From: Streptomyces rimosus | Lineage (GTDB): Bacteria; Actinomycetota; Actinomycetes; Streptomycetales; Streptomycetaceae | Assembly: GCF_008704655.1 (NCBI RefSeq) | Contig: NZ_CP023688.1 | Location: forward strand, 8,373,001-8,437,000 | Direction of reading: 5' to 3' | Length of the DNA: 64,000 nt | Shown here: positions 1 to 9,197 of the stretch, piece after piece | How positions within the stretch are numbered: the stretch's first letter is position 1 | Layout: every line of letters begins with the position of its first letter | The notes under the pieces: model-generated | The model's input: the letters and a program-made list of their open reading frames with translations, nothing else | What the model was told of the DNA's origin: nothing | Database searches by the model: none | Program-made: the position numbers and the translations under genes

Positions 1-1
1 C

Positions 2-817
2 ACCAGTCTGGTGCTGGAGGACGAGACCGGGGTGCGGGCGTTCCTGGTGGGCTTCCACTCCGCCGACCGGCCGCACGAGGCGTACATCCACTTCGTCGGC
101 GTGGACCCGGAACTGCGCAAGCAGGGCGTGGCCCGCCGCCTCTACACCGCCTTCTTCGAGCGCGCCGCGGCGGCCGGACGCACCGAGGTACGCGCCATCA
201 CCTCGCCGCAGAACACCGGCTCCATCGCCTTCCACCAGGCCATGGGCTTCGAACCGGAGCCGGGCGACCGGGAGGCGGACGGCGTGCCGGTGCACGGCGA
301 CTACGACGGCCCCGGCCAGGACCGGGTGGCCTTCCGCAAGAAGCTCGGCGCCCCGGAGGTCCGCACCCTGGAGCCCTTCACGACGCGCGCGGCGGTGCCG
401 GAGGACTTCGACACCGTCGTCTCGGTGGTCGACGACTGGTGGGGCCGCCCCGCCTCCCGCGACCTGACCCGGGTGTTCGTGAACCACTTCCACGACACCA
501 GCCTGATCGCCGAGCGCGACGGCGAACTGGCGGGCTTCGTCATCGGCTTCCTCTCTCCGTCCCGCCCGGACGAGGCGTACATCCACTTCACCGGGGTCAA
601 CCCGGCCTGGCGGCGCACCGGCCTGGGCCGCTTCCTGTACGAGCGGTTCTTCGCCATGGCGCGCGCGAACGGCCGCACCGTCGTCAAGGCGATCACCTCG
701 CCGCAGAACGCCCGCTCCATCGCCTTCCACCAAGCGCTCGGCTTCACCCCGTCCGACCCGATCACCGACTACGACGGCCCCTCGCTGGACCGGGTCACCT
801 TCCGCCGCGAGCTGTAG
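2..817 (+). CDS. Tandem GNAT acetyltransferase (5' partial)
   Basis: The reading frame is open to the left edge, so the start lies outside the window. Two copies of a GNAT (acyl-CoA-dependent N-acetyltransferase) unit are visible. Each has an EAYIHF(V/T)GV-P stretch followed by an acetyl-CoA-binding region (RKQGVARRLY in copy 1, RRTGLGRFLY in copy 2), then AITSPQN-SIAFHQA-GF and a DYDGP--DRV-FR end. The first residues TSLV align with TSLI of copy 2, so probably only the start of copy 1 is missing. The substrate is unknown. Its 3' end overlaps the end of the convergent radical SAM gene by about 23 bp. Confidence 0.85.
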   Translation, partial: TSLVLEDETGVRAFLVGFHSADRPHEAYIHFVGVDPELRKQGVARRLYTAFFERAAAAGRTEVRAITSPQNTGSIAFHQAMGFEPEPGDREADGVPVHGDYDGPGQDRVAFRKKLGAPEVRTLEPFTTRAAVPEDFDTVVSVVDDWWGRPASRDLTRVFVNHFHDTSLIAERDGELAGFVIGFLSPSRPDEAYIHFTGVNPAWRRTGLGRFLYERFFAMARANGRTVVKAITSPQNARSIAFHQALGFTPSDPITDYDGPSLDRVTFRREL

Positions 818-2090
818 GCCCGGCCCCGCCCAGCAGTTCCGCCACTTCCCGCTGATACGGGAACGTCCCGGGCCGGTAGCCGCACCACGGCTCCTCCGCA
901 TACGGATCGCCGGTGACGGCGTGCGCCCGGGAACGCGACCCTCCGCACACCCGGCGGAATTCGCACCGGCCGCACCGGCCGCCCAGCCGGTCGGCATCGC
1001 GCAGGCCGGTGAACAGCTCCGACTCGCGGTAGATCTCCGTCAGCGGACGGGTGCGGACGTCGCCTGCCGCGAGGGGGAGGAAGCCGCTGGGGTGCACGGT
1101 GCCGGTGTGGGACACGAAGACGAAGCCGCGGCCCGCGTTGACGTCCAGGGGCGGGCGGCGGGTCCGGCGTCCGCCCTCGTACAGGCCCAGCTCTTGGCCG
1201 CGCTCGCGGAGTTGGCGGTACAGCGGCCCGAGCCGCAGTACCTCGACGTGGTCGGCGCCCTGCGCGGCCAGCACCGCGCGCTGGAGGGCGACGCGGCGGA
1301 AGTGGTGGGCCTCGGTGGTCTTGGCGGGGATCGAGAGGCCCACGTCGTGGACGAAGTTGAGGACATCCTCGGTCTCCGCGGGGCCGAGCGCGGCCAGGTC
1401 GCGGCCGCGTCCGGTGGGCACGAGGAAGAACGCGCTCCACAGCATGACGCCGTGCTCGCGGACCAGGGCCGCGATCTCCGGCAGGTCGTGCAGGTTGTGC
1501 TGGCTGACCGTGGTGTTGATCTGCACCTTCATGCCCAGGGCGCGGGCGGTGTCCCAGGCGTCCAGGGTCCACCGGAAGACGCCGGGCACGCCGCGGAACC
1601 CGTCGTGGAGCGCGGCGGTGGAGCCGTCCAGGCTCAGGGACAGGCCCACGGCCCCCACCTCGTGCACCGCCCGGAGGTTCGCCGCCGTCAGGGTGGGGGT
1701 TCCCGAGGGCGAGACGGCGACCCGTACCCCCGCTCGCGTGCCGTAAACGATCAGTTCCAGCAGATCCGGACGCTGGAACGGGTCGCCGCCGGTGATCACG
1801 AACAGGGGCGCGGGCCGCCCGAACGCGGCGATCTGGTCGATCAGGCCCTTGGCGGCCCGGGTGCCCAGCTCGCGCGGGTCGCGGCCGGGCACCGCGGTCG
1901 CCCGGCAGTGCACACAGGCCAGCGGGCAGGCGCGGGTCGATTCCCAGATGACGATGAACGGCTTGTCCGCCACGGCCTGGTGCTGCCGGCGGACCGCGCG
2001 GGCGCCGCTCACCGGGGGAGGGGCGGGAGCGGAGCGGGACGGGCGGGGTCGTGCATGGGCGGGTGCCTCCGGTTCGATCACCCCCAGCAT
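795..2090 (-). CDS. Radical SAM/SPASM domain protein, nar-linked
   Basis: Radical SAM enzyme of the haem-biosynthesis/peptide-maturase-like SPASM group. The [4Fe-4S]-SAM motif CPLACVHC (CX3CX2C) follows an IVIWESTRACP strand. A GGDPF motif comes next, and a C-terminal SPASM Cys cluster includes CGRCEFRRVCGG and a final Cys near EEPWC. Related actinobacterial proteins sit near NirJ/AhbD-type haem enzymes; the substrate here is not shown. The frame stays open to 2207, but the N-terminus upstream of ATG 2090 is Pro/Gly/Arg-rich and would cover the narG1 promoter and a regulator-like box, so I chose 2090. The gene is divergent from narG1. A role in making or repairing haem for nitrate respiration is inference. 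Confidence 0.8.
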   Translation of the reverse strand: MLGVIEPEAPAHARPRPSRSAPAPPPVSGARAVRRQHQAVADKPFIVIWESTRACPLACVHCRATAVPGRDPRELGTRAAKGLIDQIAAFGRPAPLFVITGGDPFQRPDLLELIVYGTRAGVRVAVSPSGTPTLTAANLRAVHEVGAVGLSLSLDGSTAALHDGFRGVPGVFRWTLDAWDTARALGMKVQINTTVSQHNLHDLPEIAALVREHGVMLWSAFFLVPTGRGRDLAALGPAETEDVLNFVHDVGLSIPAKTTEAHHFRRVALQRAVLAAQGADHVEVLRLGPLYRQLRERGQELGLYEGGRRTRRPPLDVNAGRGFVFVSHTGTVHPSGFLPLAAGDVRTRPLTEIYRESELFTGLRDADRLGGRCGRCEFRRVCGGSRSRAHAVTGDPYAEEPWCGYRPGTFPYQREVAELLGGAGPTARGGR

Positions 2091-2136
2091 GCGGCCGGGC
2101 CGACGCCCGCCGCCCGGGGCGTGCGGCCCCCGCGCA

Positions 2137-2150
2137 GGGTCGTTGGTCCC
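2137..2150 (-). promoter_or_regulatory. DevR/OsdR-type box between radical SAM gene and narG1
   Basis: The minus strand reads GGGACCAACGACCC, 11 of 14 matches to the mycobacterial DosR core GGGACTWWAGTCCC and close to the recurring palindrome GGNCCGWWCGGNCC of this window. It lies about 93 bp before narG1 and 47 bp before the radical SAM start, so it could serve both. Confidence 0.5.
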
Positions 2151-2242
2151 GGGTGGCCGAAAACATTCGAGGTCCTGTGGCCCTGCGCCGCGGGACGCTT
2201 CGCCCACCGTGACCCGTGAGGCAGCGACTTAGCGTTCGATTT

Positions 2243-5200
2243 ATGGAGAACGAAACAATCAGCGGCCCGTCGGCCGCTGAGGGACGCGGCTGGCCGCTGG
2301 CCGGCCGGCGGCTGCTCAACCGCCGCGAGGTCAGCGAGGACGGGCGCGCCGTCTTCGGCACGGGGGACCCGCGGTGGGAGGGCTTCTACCGCGACCGCTG
2401 GTCCCACGACAAGGTCGTGCGCTCCACGCACGGGGTCAACTGCACCGGGTCCTGCTCCTGGATGGTCTACGTCAAGGACGGGATCATCACCTGGGAGCAC
2501 CAGGCCACCGACTACCCGTCGATCGGTGCGGACTGCCCCGAGTACGAGCCGCGGGGCTGCCCGCGCGGCGCGTCGTTCTCCTGGTACACGTACTCGCCCA
2601 GCCGGGTCCGCTACCCGTACGTGCGCGGCACGCTGCTGAAGATGTGGCGGGAGGCGCGGCGCCGCCTCGGCGACCCGGTGGCCGCCTGGGCGGAGATCAC
2701 CGGCGACCCGGCCAGGGCCCGCGCCTACAAGAAGGCGCGGGGCAAGGGCGGGCTGGTGCGCGCCGACTGGGACGAGGTGGCCGAGCTGGTCGCCGCCGCC
2801 CAGGTGCACACCGTCAAGACGTACGGTCCGGACCGGGTCGCCGGGTTCTCGCCCATCCCCGCCATGTCGATGGCGTCCTTCGCCGCGGGCGCCCGGTTCC
2901 ACTCGCTGATCGGCGGCACCCTGCTGTCCTTCTACGACTGGTACGCGGACCTGCCCGTCGCCTCGCCGCAGGTCTTCGGCGACCAGACGGACGTGCCGGA
3001 GGCCGCCGACTGGTGGAACGCGGGCTATCTGATCATGTGGGGGTCCAACATCCCGGTCACCCGTACTCCGGACGCCCACTTCCTGACCGAGACCCGCTAC
3101 AACGGCACCAAGGTCGTCGCCGTCAGCCCCGACTACGCCGACAACGTCAAGCACGCCGACGAGTGGCTGGCCCCGCACCCGGGCACGGACGGGGCCCTGG
3201 CGATGGCGATGGGCCACGTCATCCTGCGGGAGTTCCTGGTCGACCGCGCCACGCCGTACTTCGAGAATTATCTGCGCCGGTTCACCGACGCCCCGTTCCT
3301 GGTCACGCTGCGCGAGCGGGACGGCGTCCTGGTGCCGGACCGCTTCCTGACCGCCGCCGACCTCGGCGGGACCGACGAGCACGCGCGCTTCAAGACCGTC
3401 CTGGTGGACCGCCGCAGCGGCGAGCCGGTGATTCCCAACGGGTCGCTCGGCTTCCGCTGGGGAGAGGAGGGGAAGGGGCGCTGGAATCTGGAGCTGGGAG
3501 ACACCGAGCCGGAGTTGAGCCTGCTGGAAGGGGCGGAGTCGACGGCCACCGTGGCGCTGCCGCGCTTCGACGAAGGCCCCACCGAGGGCGGCGGCGTGCT
3601 GGTGCGCGGCGTCCCGGTCCGCACGATCGGCGGCCGGCAGGTGACCACCGTCTTCGATCTGATGCTGGCCCAGTACGGCGTACGGCGCGCCGGGCTGCCC
3701 GGCACCTGGCCGGCCTCCTACGCGGACGCCTCCCAGCCGTACACCCCGGCCTGGCAGGAGACGGTCACCTCGGTCCCCGCCGCGCAGGCGGCCCGCATCG
3801 CCCGGGAGTTCGCCCGCAACGCGGAGCGCACCGAGGGACGCTCCATGATCGCCATGGGCGCGGGCACCAACCACTGGTTCCACTCCGACACCATCTACCG
3901 CGCCTTCCTGGCCCTGACCACCATGACCGGCTGCCAGGGCGTCAACGGCGGCGGCTGGGCCCACTACGTCGGCCAGGAGAAGGTCCGGCCCGTCACCGGA
4001 CTCCAGCACCTCGCGTTCGCCTTCGACTGGCAGCGGCCCACCCGCCACATGGCGGGCACCTCCTACTGGTACCTGGCCACCGACCAGTGGCGCTACGAAG
4101 CCTTTGGCCCGGACGAGCTGGCCTCCCCGCTGGGCGAGGGCCGCTTCGCGGGCCGCGCCACCGCCGACTGCCTGGCCCAGGCCGTCCGTATGGGCTGGAC
4201 CCCAGGCCACCCCGGCTTCAACCGCAACCCGCTGGACCTGGCCGACGAGGCGGCCGCCGCCGGCCGCCCCGTCGCCGAGCACATCGTGGAGGAGCTGGCC
4301 TCCGGCGCCCTGCGCTTCGCCGCCGAGGACCCGGACGACCCGGCCAACTTCCCGCGCGTACTGACCGTATGGCGGGCCAACCTGCTCGGCTCCTCCGGCA
4401 AGGGCAACGAGTACTTCCTGCGCCACCTGCTGGGCACGGATGCGGCGGTCCGCTCCGAGGAGACGCCGCCCGACAAGCGGCCCCGGGACGTCGTCTGGCA
4501 CGAGGAGGCCCCCGAGGGAAAGCTCGACCTGCTGGTCTCCATGGACTTCCGGATGACCTCCACCGGCCTGTTCTCCGATGTCGTGCTGCCCGCCGCCACC
4601 TGGTACGAGAAGGACGACCTGTCCAGCACCGACATGCACCCCTTCGTGCACGCCTTCACCCCGGCCATCGCACCGCCCTGGCAGGCACGGACCGACTACG
4701 ACACCTTCCTGACCATCGCCGACCGCTTCAGCGAACTGGCCGCCGACCACCTGGGCACCCGCACCGATGTGCTGGCCGTGCCCCTCCAGCACGACACCCC
4801 CGACGAACTGGCCCAGCCCGGCGGCATCGTCGCCGACTGGAAGGCCGGCGAGTGCGCGCCCGTTCCCGGGCGCACCATGCCCAAGCTGGTGACCGTCGAG
4901 CGGGACTACGCGGCGGTGGCGGACAAGATGCGCGCCGTCGGCCCGCTCCTCGACCGGCTCGGTACCACCACGAAGGGCGTCACCGTCCACCCGGACCAGG
5001 AGCTGGAGCAGCTGCGGCGCACCAACGGGGTCCGGCGCGGCGGCGCGGCGGACGGACGGCCGTCCCTGGCCACCGCCTCGGACATGTGCGAGGCGATCCT
5101 CGCCCTGTCCGGCACCACCAACGGGCGCCTGGCCACCGAGGGGTTCAAGGCGCTGGAGAAGCGGACCGGCACCGGCCTGGTGCACCTGGCCGCCGAGCGG

Positions 5201-5935
5201 GAGGCGGAGCGGATCACCTTCGCCGACACCCGCGTCCAGCCCCGCTCGGTGATCACTTCCTACGAGTGGTCCGGCAGCGAGACCGGCGGCCGCCGCTACT
5301 CCCCGTTCGTCATCAACGTCGAGCACCGCAAGCCCTGGCACACCCTCACCGGCCGCCAGCACTTCTTCGTCGACCACGACTGGATGGCCGAGCTGGGCGA
5401 GCAACTGCCCGTCTATCGGCCTCCGTTGAACACCGCCCGGCACTACGGCGACGAGCGCCTGGGCGAGGACGGCCGTGCCGAGGTGACGGTCCGCTACCTC
5501 ACCCCGCACTCCAAGTGGTCCATCCACTCGGAGTACCAGGACAACGCCTACATGCTCGCCCTGTCCCGGGGCGGCCCGGTGATCTGGATGAGCACCGCCG
5601 ACGCCGAGAAGATCGGCGTGAAGGACAACGAGTGGATCGAGGCGTACAACCGCAACGGCGTCGTCGCCGCCCGCGCGGTGGTCACCCACCGGATGCCCGA
5701 GGGCACCGTGTACATGTACCACGCCAAGGACCGCACGGTGAACGTGCCGAAGACGGAGGTCAGCGGCAGGCGCGGCGGTATGCACAACTCCCTGACCCGG
5801 CTGCTGATCAAGCCCTCGCACCTGGCCGGCGGCTACGCCCAGTTCACCTACGCCTTCAACTACTACGGACCCACCGGCAACCAGCGCGACGAGGTCACCG
5901 TGATCCGCCGCCGCGGCCAGGATGTGGAGTACTGA
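2243..5935 (+). CDS. narG: Nitrate reductase alpha subunit NarG (copy 1)
   Basis: Catalytic Mo-bisMGD subunit of membrane-bound respiratory nitrate reductase (nitrate to nitrite), 1230 aa, full family length. The FS0 cluster ligands are in HGVNCTGSC (His63, Cys67, Cys71) plus the Cys of EPRGCPRG. The Mo-ligand Asp of FYDWYADLP is Asp232. The end LAGGYAQFTYAFNYYGPTGNQRDE is family-typical. ATG 2243 gives MENETISG; an in-frame GTG at 2216 would add nine residues, and neither start has a strong ribosome site. First gene of narG1H1J1I1; narH1 starts one base after its stop. The N-terminus shows no obvious twin-arginine signal, consistent with a cytoplasm-facing enzyme. Confidence 0.95.
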   Translation: MENETISGPSAAEGRGWPLAGRRLLNRREVSEDGRAVFGTGDPRWEGFYRDRWSHDKVVRSTHGVNCTGSCSWMVYVKDGIITWEHQATDYPSIGADCPEYEPRGCPRGASFSWYTYSPSRVRYPYVRGTLLKMWREARRRLGDPVAAWAEITGDPARARAYKKARGKGGLVRADWDEVAELVAAAQVHTVKTYGPDRVAGFSPIPAMSMASFAAGARFHSLIGGTLLSFYDWYADLPVASPQVFGDQTDVPEAADWWNAGYLIMWGSNIPVTRTPDAHFLTETRYNGTKVVAVSPDYADNVKHADEWLAPHPGTDGALAMAMGHVILREFLVDRATPYFENYLRRFTDAPFLVTLRERDGVLVPDRFLTAADLGGTDEHARFKTVLVDRRSGEPVIPNGSLGFRWGEEGKGRWNLELGDTEPELSLLEGAESTATVALPRFDEGPTEGGGVLVRGVPVRTIGGRQVTTVFDLMLAQYGVRRAGLPGTWPASYADASQPYTPAWQETVTSVPAAQAARIAREFARNAERTEGRSMIAMGAGTNHWFHSDTIYRAFLALTTMTGCQGVNGGGWAHYVGQEKVRPVTGLQHLAFAFDWQRPTRHMAGTSYWYLATDQWRYEAFGPDELASPLGEGRFAGRATADCLAQAVRMGWTPGHPGFNRNPLDLADEAAAAGRPVAEHIVEELASGALRFAAEDPDDPANFPRVLTVWRANLLGSSGKGNEYFLRHLLGTDAAVRSEETPPDKRPRDVVWHEEAPEGKLDLLVSMDFRMTSTGLFSDVVLPAATWYEKDDLSSTDMHPFVHAFTPAIAPPWQARTDYDTFLTIADRFSELAADHLGTRTDVLAVPLQHDTPDELAQPGGIVADWKAGECAPVPGRTMPKLVTVERDYAAVADKMRAVGPLLDRLGTTTKGVTVHPDQELEQLRRTNGVRRGGAADGRPSLATASDMCEAILALSGTTNGRLATEGFKALEKRTGTGLVHLAAEREAERITFADTRVQPRSVITSYEWSGSETGGRRYSPFVINVEHRKPWHTLTGRQHFFVDHDWMAELGEQLPVYRPPLNTARHYGDERLGEDGRAEVTVRYLTPHSKWSIHSEYQDNAYMLALSRGGPVIWMSTADAEKIGVKDNEWIEAYNRNGVVAARAVVTHRMPEGTVYMYHAKDRTVNVPKTEVSGRRGGMHNSLTRLLIKPSHLAGGYAQFTYAFNYYGPTGNQRDEVTVIRRRGQDVEY

Positions 5936-5936
5936 C

Positions 5937-7481
5937 ATGCGCGTCATGGCCCAAGTGGCGATGGTGATGAACCTCGACAAGTGCATCGGCTGCCACACCT
6001 GCTCGGTCACCTGCAAGCAGACCTGGACCAACCGCACCGGCGTCGAATACGCCTGGTTCAACAACGTCGAGACCAAGCCCGGCGTCGGCTACCCCCGGCG
6101 CTACGAGGACCAGCGGCAGTGGAAGGGCGGCTGGATGCTGGACCGGCGCGGACGCCTGGTGCTCCGTTCCGGCGGCCGTATGAAGCGCCTGGGCTCGCTG
6201 TTCTCCAACCCCGACCTGCCGGCCATCGAGGACTACTACGAGCCGGTCACCTACGACTACGACAACCTCGTCAGCGCCCCGGCCGGCCAGGACGTGCCGG
6301 TCGCCCGCCCCCGCTCGGTGCTCACCGGGAAGCCGACCTCCATCACCTGGGGCGCCAACTGGGAGGACGGCCTCGGCGGCGCGGGCGAGACGGCGGCCGG
6401 CGACCCCAACCTGAGCGGGGGGCTGGCCGAGAAGGTGAAGTTCGCCTTCGAGCAGACCTTCATGTTCCACCTGCCGCGGCTGTGCGAGCACTGCCTCAAC
6501 CCGGCCTGTGTGTCCGCCTGCCCGTCCGGTGCGATGTACAAGCGGGTCGAGGACGGCATCGTGCTGGTCGACCAGGACCGCTGCCGCGGCTGGCGGATGT
6601 GCGTCACCGCGTGCCCGTACAAGAAGGTCTACGTCAACCACGCCACCGGCAAGGCCGAGAAGTGCACCTTCTGCTTCCCGCGCATCGAGGCCGGACAGCC
6701 CACCGTCTGCTCCGAGACCTGCGTCGGCCGCCTGCGCTACCTCGGCCTGCTGCTCTACGACGCCGACCGGGTCGGCGAGGCCGCCGCGGTGACGGACGAG
6801 AAGGACCTGCTCGACGCCCAGCGGAACGTCTTCCTCGACCCCGCCGACCCCGAAGTCCGCTCGGCCGCCCGGCTGTCCGGCATCCCCGAGGACTGGATCG
6901 ACGCCGCCCGCCGCTCGCCCGTACACGCGCTGATCAGCGAGTACAAGGTGGCCCTGCCGCTGCACCCGGAGTACCGCACCCTGCCCATGGTCTGGTACGT
7001 GCCGCCGCTGTCCCCGGTCCTGGACGCGGTCGGCGAGGCGGGCGGCGACGCCGAGGACCCCGACCACGTCTTCGCCGCCGTCACCCGCCTGCGCATCCCA
7101 CTGGACTACCTCGCCAACCTCTTCACCGCCGGGGACACCGACGTCGTCGCCGGGGTGCTCATGAAGCTGACCGCGCTGCGCAGCCACATGCGGCAGCGCA
7201 CGCTGGGGGAGCAGGGCGACGAGAGCGCCCTCAAGGCCGTGGGGCTCACGCCCGCGCAGGCCGAGGACCTGCACCGGCTGCTGGCCGTCGCCAAGTACAC
7301 CGACCGGTACGTCGTCCCCGCCGCCCACAAGGAGGACGCCGCCGCGCTCAGCGCCATGGAGGACCGCTGCCCCGTGGAGAGCGTGGACGGCGACCCGTCC
7401 GGCACCGGCCGCAAGGTCATGCTCGGCCTCCCCACCCTGCGACGACGGGCCTCGGCCCCGGGCGCAGGAGGGACGGTATGA
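5937..7481 (+). CDS. narH: Nitrate reductase beta subunit NarH (copy 1)
   Basis: Electron-transfer subunit with four Fe-S clusters, 514 aa. The Cys groups are CIGCHTCSVTCKQ, CEHCLNPACVSACPSG, CRGWRMCVTACP (Trp in place of one Cys, giving the [3Fe-4S] site) and CTFCFP with CSETCVG. ATG 5937 (MRVMAQVAMVMNLDKC) has GGAG eight bases upstream and is preferred to the in-frame ATG 5922, which lies inside narG1. The C-terminus is about 70 residues shorter than in copy 2. The stop overlaps the narJ1 start (ATGA), so translation is probably coupled. Confidence 0.95.
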   Translation: MRVMAQVAMVMNLDKCIGCHTCSVTCKQTWTNRTGVEYAWFNNVETKPGVGYPRRYEDQRQWKGGWMLDRRGRLVLRSGGRMKRLGSLFSNPDLPAIEDYYEPVTYDYDNLVSAPAGQDVPVARPRSVLTGKPTSITWGANWEDGLGGAGETAAGDPNLSGGLAEKVKFAFEQTFMFHLPRLCEHCLNPACVSACPSGAMYKRVEDGIVLVDQDRCRGWRMCVTACPYKKVYVNHATGKAEKCTFCFPRIEAGQPTVCSETCVGRLRYLGLLLYDADRVGEAAAVTDEKDLLDAQRNVFLDPADPEVRSAARLSGIPEDWIDAARRSPVHALISEYKVALPLHPEYRTLPMVWYVPPLSPVLDAVGEAGGDAEDPDHVFAAVTRLRIPLDYLANLFTAGDTDVVAGVLMKLTALRSHMRQRTLGEQGDESALKAVGLTPAQAEDLHRLLAVAKYTDRYVVPAAHKEDAAALSAMEDRCPVESVDGDPSGTGRKVMLGLPTLRRRASAPGAGGTV

Positions 7482-8239
7482 GCACCCTGCGTACCCGCCT
7501 CCGCCCGGCATCCGGGCGCCGCGCCCGCCCCGGCCCCGAAGAGCCCGCTCAGCGCGGCCTCCTGCTGCGGCTGCTGTCGCTCCTGTTGCAGTACCCGGAT
7601 GCCGAACTGGCCGACGAACGGGCCGCGTTGAGCGCTGCGGTCGACGCGCTGCCGCCCTCGGCCGCCGCCGGACACCTCGCCGCCTTCACCACCTGGTTCG
7701 CGGCCCAGCCGGCCGAGGACCTGGAGAGCCACTACGTGGAGGTCTTCGACCTCCGCCGCAAGAGCAGCCTCTACCTCACCTACTACCTGCACGGCGACAC
7801 CCGCCGACGCGGTATGGCCCTGCTCGCCCTCGCCCAGACCTATCGGGCCGCGGGCTGGAGCGCCGACAACGGCGAACTCCCCGACCACCTGCCCGTCGTC
7901 CTCGAATTCGCCGCCCTGGCCGGGCCGCGCGCCGGGGAAGCACCGCTGCGCCGCCACCGGCGCGGACTGGACCTCATCCACCACGCCCTGACGGACGTGC
8001 GGTCCCCCTACGCCGATCTGCTGGCGGCGCTGCTGTCCCTGCTGCCCCGGGCCACCGACGCCGACCTGGAAGCCGTGGCGAAGCTGGCGGCCGAAGGGCC
8101 CCCCGCCGAGGACGTCGGCCTCGACCCGTACAGCGGCACCGGCTTCGCCCCGCCCGGCACCTTCGTCCCCCCGGCGCCCGCACCGCCGACCCTCATGCCC
8201 CCTGTGACCGGCCCGATGGACTCGGAGGCCCGCCGATGA
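7478..8239 (+). CDS. narJ: Nitrate reductase assembly chaperone NarJ (copy 1)
   Basis: System-specific chaperone (TorD/NarJ family) that helps load molybdenum cofactor into NarG and anchor NarGH to NarI; not part of the final enzyme. 253 aa with the family signatures LLSLLLQYPD, EDLESHYVEVFDLRRKSSLYLTYY, GDTRRRGMALL and ELPDHLPVVLEFAA. A Pro-rich tail of about 30 residues is not conserved in copy 2. Both ends overlap neighbours by ATGA. Starts MSTLRTRLRP. Confidence 0.92.
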   Translation: MSTLRTRLRPASGRRARPGPEEPAQRGLLLRLLSLLLQYPDAELADERAALSAAVDALPPSAAAGHLAAFTTWFAAQPAEDLESHYVEVFDLRRKSSLYLTYYLHGDTRRRGMALLALAQTYRAAGWSADNGELPDHLPVVLEFAALAGPRAGEAPLRRHRRGLDLIHHALTDVRSPYADLLAALLSLLPRATDADLEAVAKLAAEGPPAEDVGLDPYSGTGFAPPGTFVPPAPAPPTLMPPVTGPMDSEARR

Positions 8240-9030
8240 GCGCCGCCAGCAGCCCACTCACCTCCATGGACGGCACCGACCTGCTGCTGTGGGTCGCCGT
8301 CCCCTACGCCTGCCTGGCCGTCTTCGCCGTCGGGCACGTCTGGCGCTACCGCAAGGACCAGTTCGGCTGGACCAGCCGCACCAGCCAGCTGCTGGAACAC
8401 CGCTGGCTGCGCTGGGGGAGCCCGCTGTTCCACCTCGGCGCGTTCGCCGTGATCGCCGGACACGTGGTGGGCCTGGCCGTCCCCGCGTCCCTGACCGCGA
8501 AGGCTGGCGTCAGTGAGCACGCGTACCACACCGTGGCGGTGGCCCTCGGCTCCGTGGCCGGTGCGGCCATGGTGGTGGGGCTGGGCATGCTGTGCGCCCG
8601 GCGCCTGCTCGCCCCGCGCATCCGCGCCCGCACCAGCTCCAGCGACAAGCTGCTCTTCCCGCTGCTGGCGGCCACCGTGCTGCTGGGCATCGCCGCCACC
8701 GTCGTCCACAACGTCGCCGGAGGCGGGTACGACTACCGCTCCACCGTCTCGGTCTGGTTCCGCGGGCTGTTCCTGCTGCAACCGAAGCCCGAGGCGATCT
8801 CCGGCGCGCCCCTGCTGCTCCAGCTGCATGCCCTGAGCGCGTGCCTGCTCTTCGCGGCCTGGCCCTTCACCCGCCTCGTCCACGTGTGGAGCGCCCCCAT
8901 CGGCTACCTGCGGCGTCCGTACCTGGTCTACCGCCGCAAGACGGCCGCTCCGGCGAACGACCGGTCTGCCGCTGCCGCTGCCGCTGCCGCTGCCCGGCGC
9001 GGGCCGGCCGAAGCCAAGGCGTCCCGGTGA
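8236..9030 (+). CDS. narI: Nitrate reductase gamma subunit NarI (copy 1)
   Basis: Membrane cytochrome b subunit that takes electrons from menaquinol and passes them to NarH; 264 aa with five hydrophobic segments. Likely haem-ligand His residues are in GHVWRYRKDQFGW, AGHVVGL, LQLHALSA and RLVHVWSAP. The C-terminus carries a run of nine Ala encoded by a tandem hexamer (gctgcc, four copies at 8971-8994), absent from copy 2. Its start overlaps the narJ1 stop. Last gene of the first nar operon. Confidence 0.93.
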   Translation: MSAASSPLTSMDGTDLLLWVAVPYACLAVFAVGHVWRYRKDQFGWTSRTSQLLEHRWLRWGSPLFHLGAFAVIAGHVVGLAVPASLTAKAGVSEHAYHTVAVALGSVAGAAMVVGLGMLCARRLLAPRIRARTSSSDKLLFPLLAATVLLGIAATVVHNVAGGGYDYRSTVSVWFRGLFLLQPKPEAISGAPLLLQLHALSACLLFAAWPFTRLVHVWSAPIGYLRRPYLVYRRKTAAPANDRSAAAAAAAAARRGPAEAKASR

Positions 9031-9140
9031 AGCCGCCCGCCATACACCCCGGGCGCCGCTTCGTGGCGGCGCGGCGAAAAATGGCCCGTCTCCTGGCGGG
9101 CGGGTTCGATGAAGCTGCAAGACGGGAGCCGCATGGCGTC

Positions 9141-9155
9141 GGGACCCCGGGTCCC
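9141..9155. promoter_or_regulatory. Inverted repeat upstream of narK
   Basis: GGGACCC-C-GGGTCCC, seven perfectly paired bases each side of one central base, 43 bp before the narK start. The arms GGGAC/GTCCC are those of DosR-type boxes, but the spacing is one base longer than in the other boxes here. Regulator site or mRNA leader hairpin; not decided. The rest of 9031-9197 shows no gene. Confidence 0.4.
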
Positions 9156-9197
9156 GCACCGGCCGGTTCGCGGAACGACACGACCGAGAGGCACACC

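Noticed and set aside
2078..6076. Long minus-strand open frames opposite narG1 and narG2 (over 1300 codons)
   Set aside because: They mirror strongly biased codon use of the true genes, are Val/Gly/Arg-rich and resemble no protein family.
8971..8994. Tandem gctgcc hexamer as a possible repeat array
   Set aside because: Four units within the narI1 coding tail giving poly-Ala; simple slippage, not a CRISPR or regulatory array.
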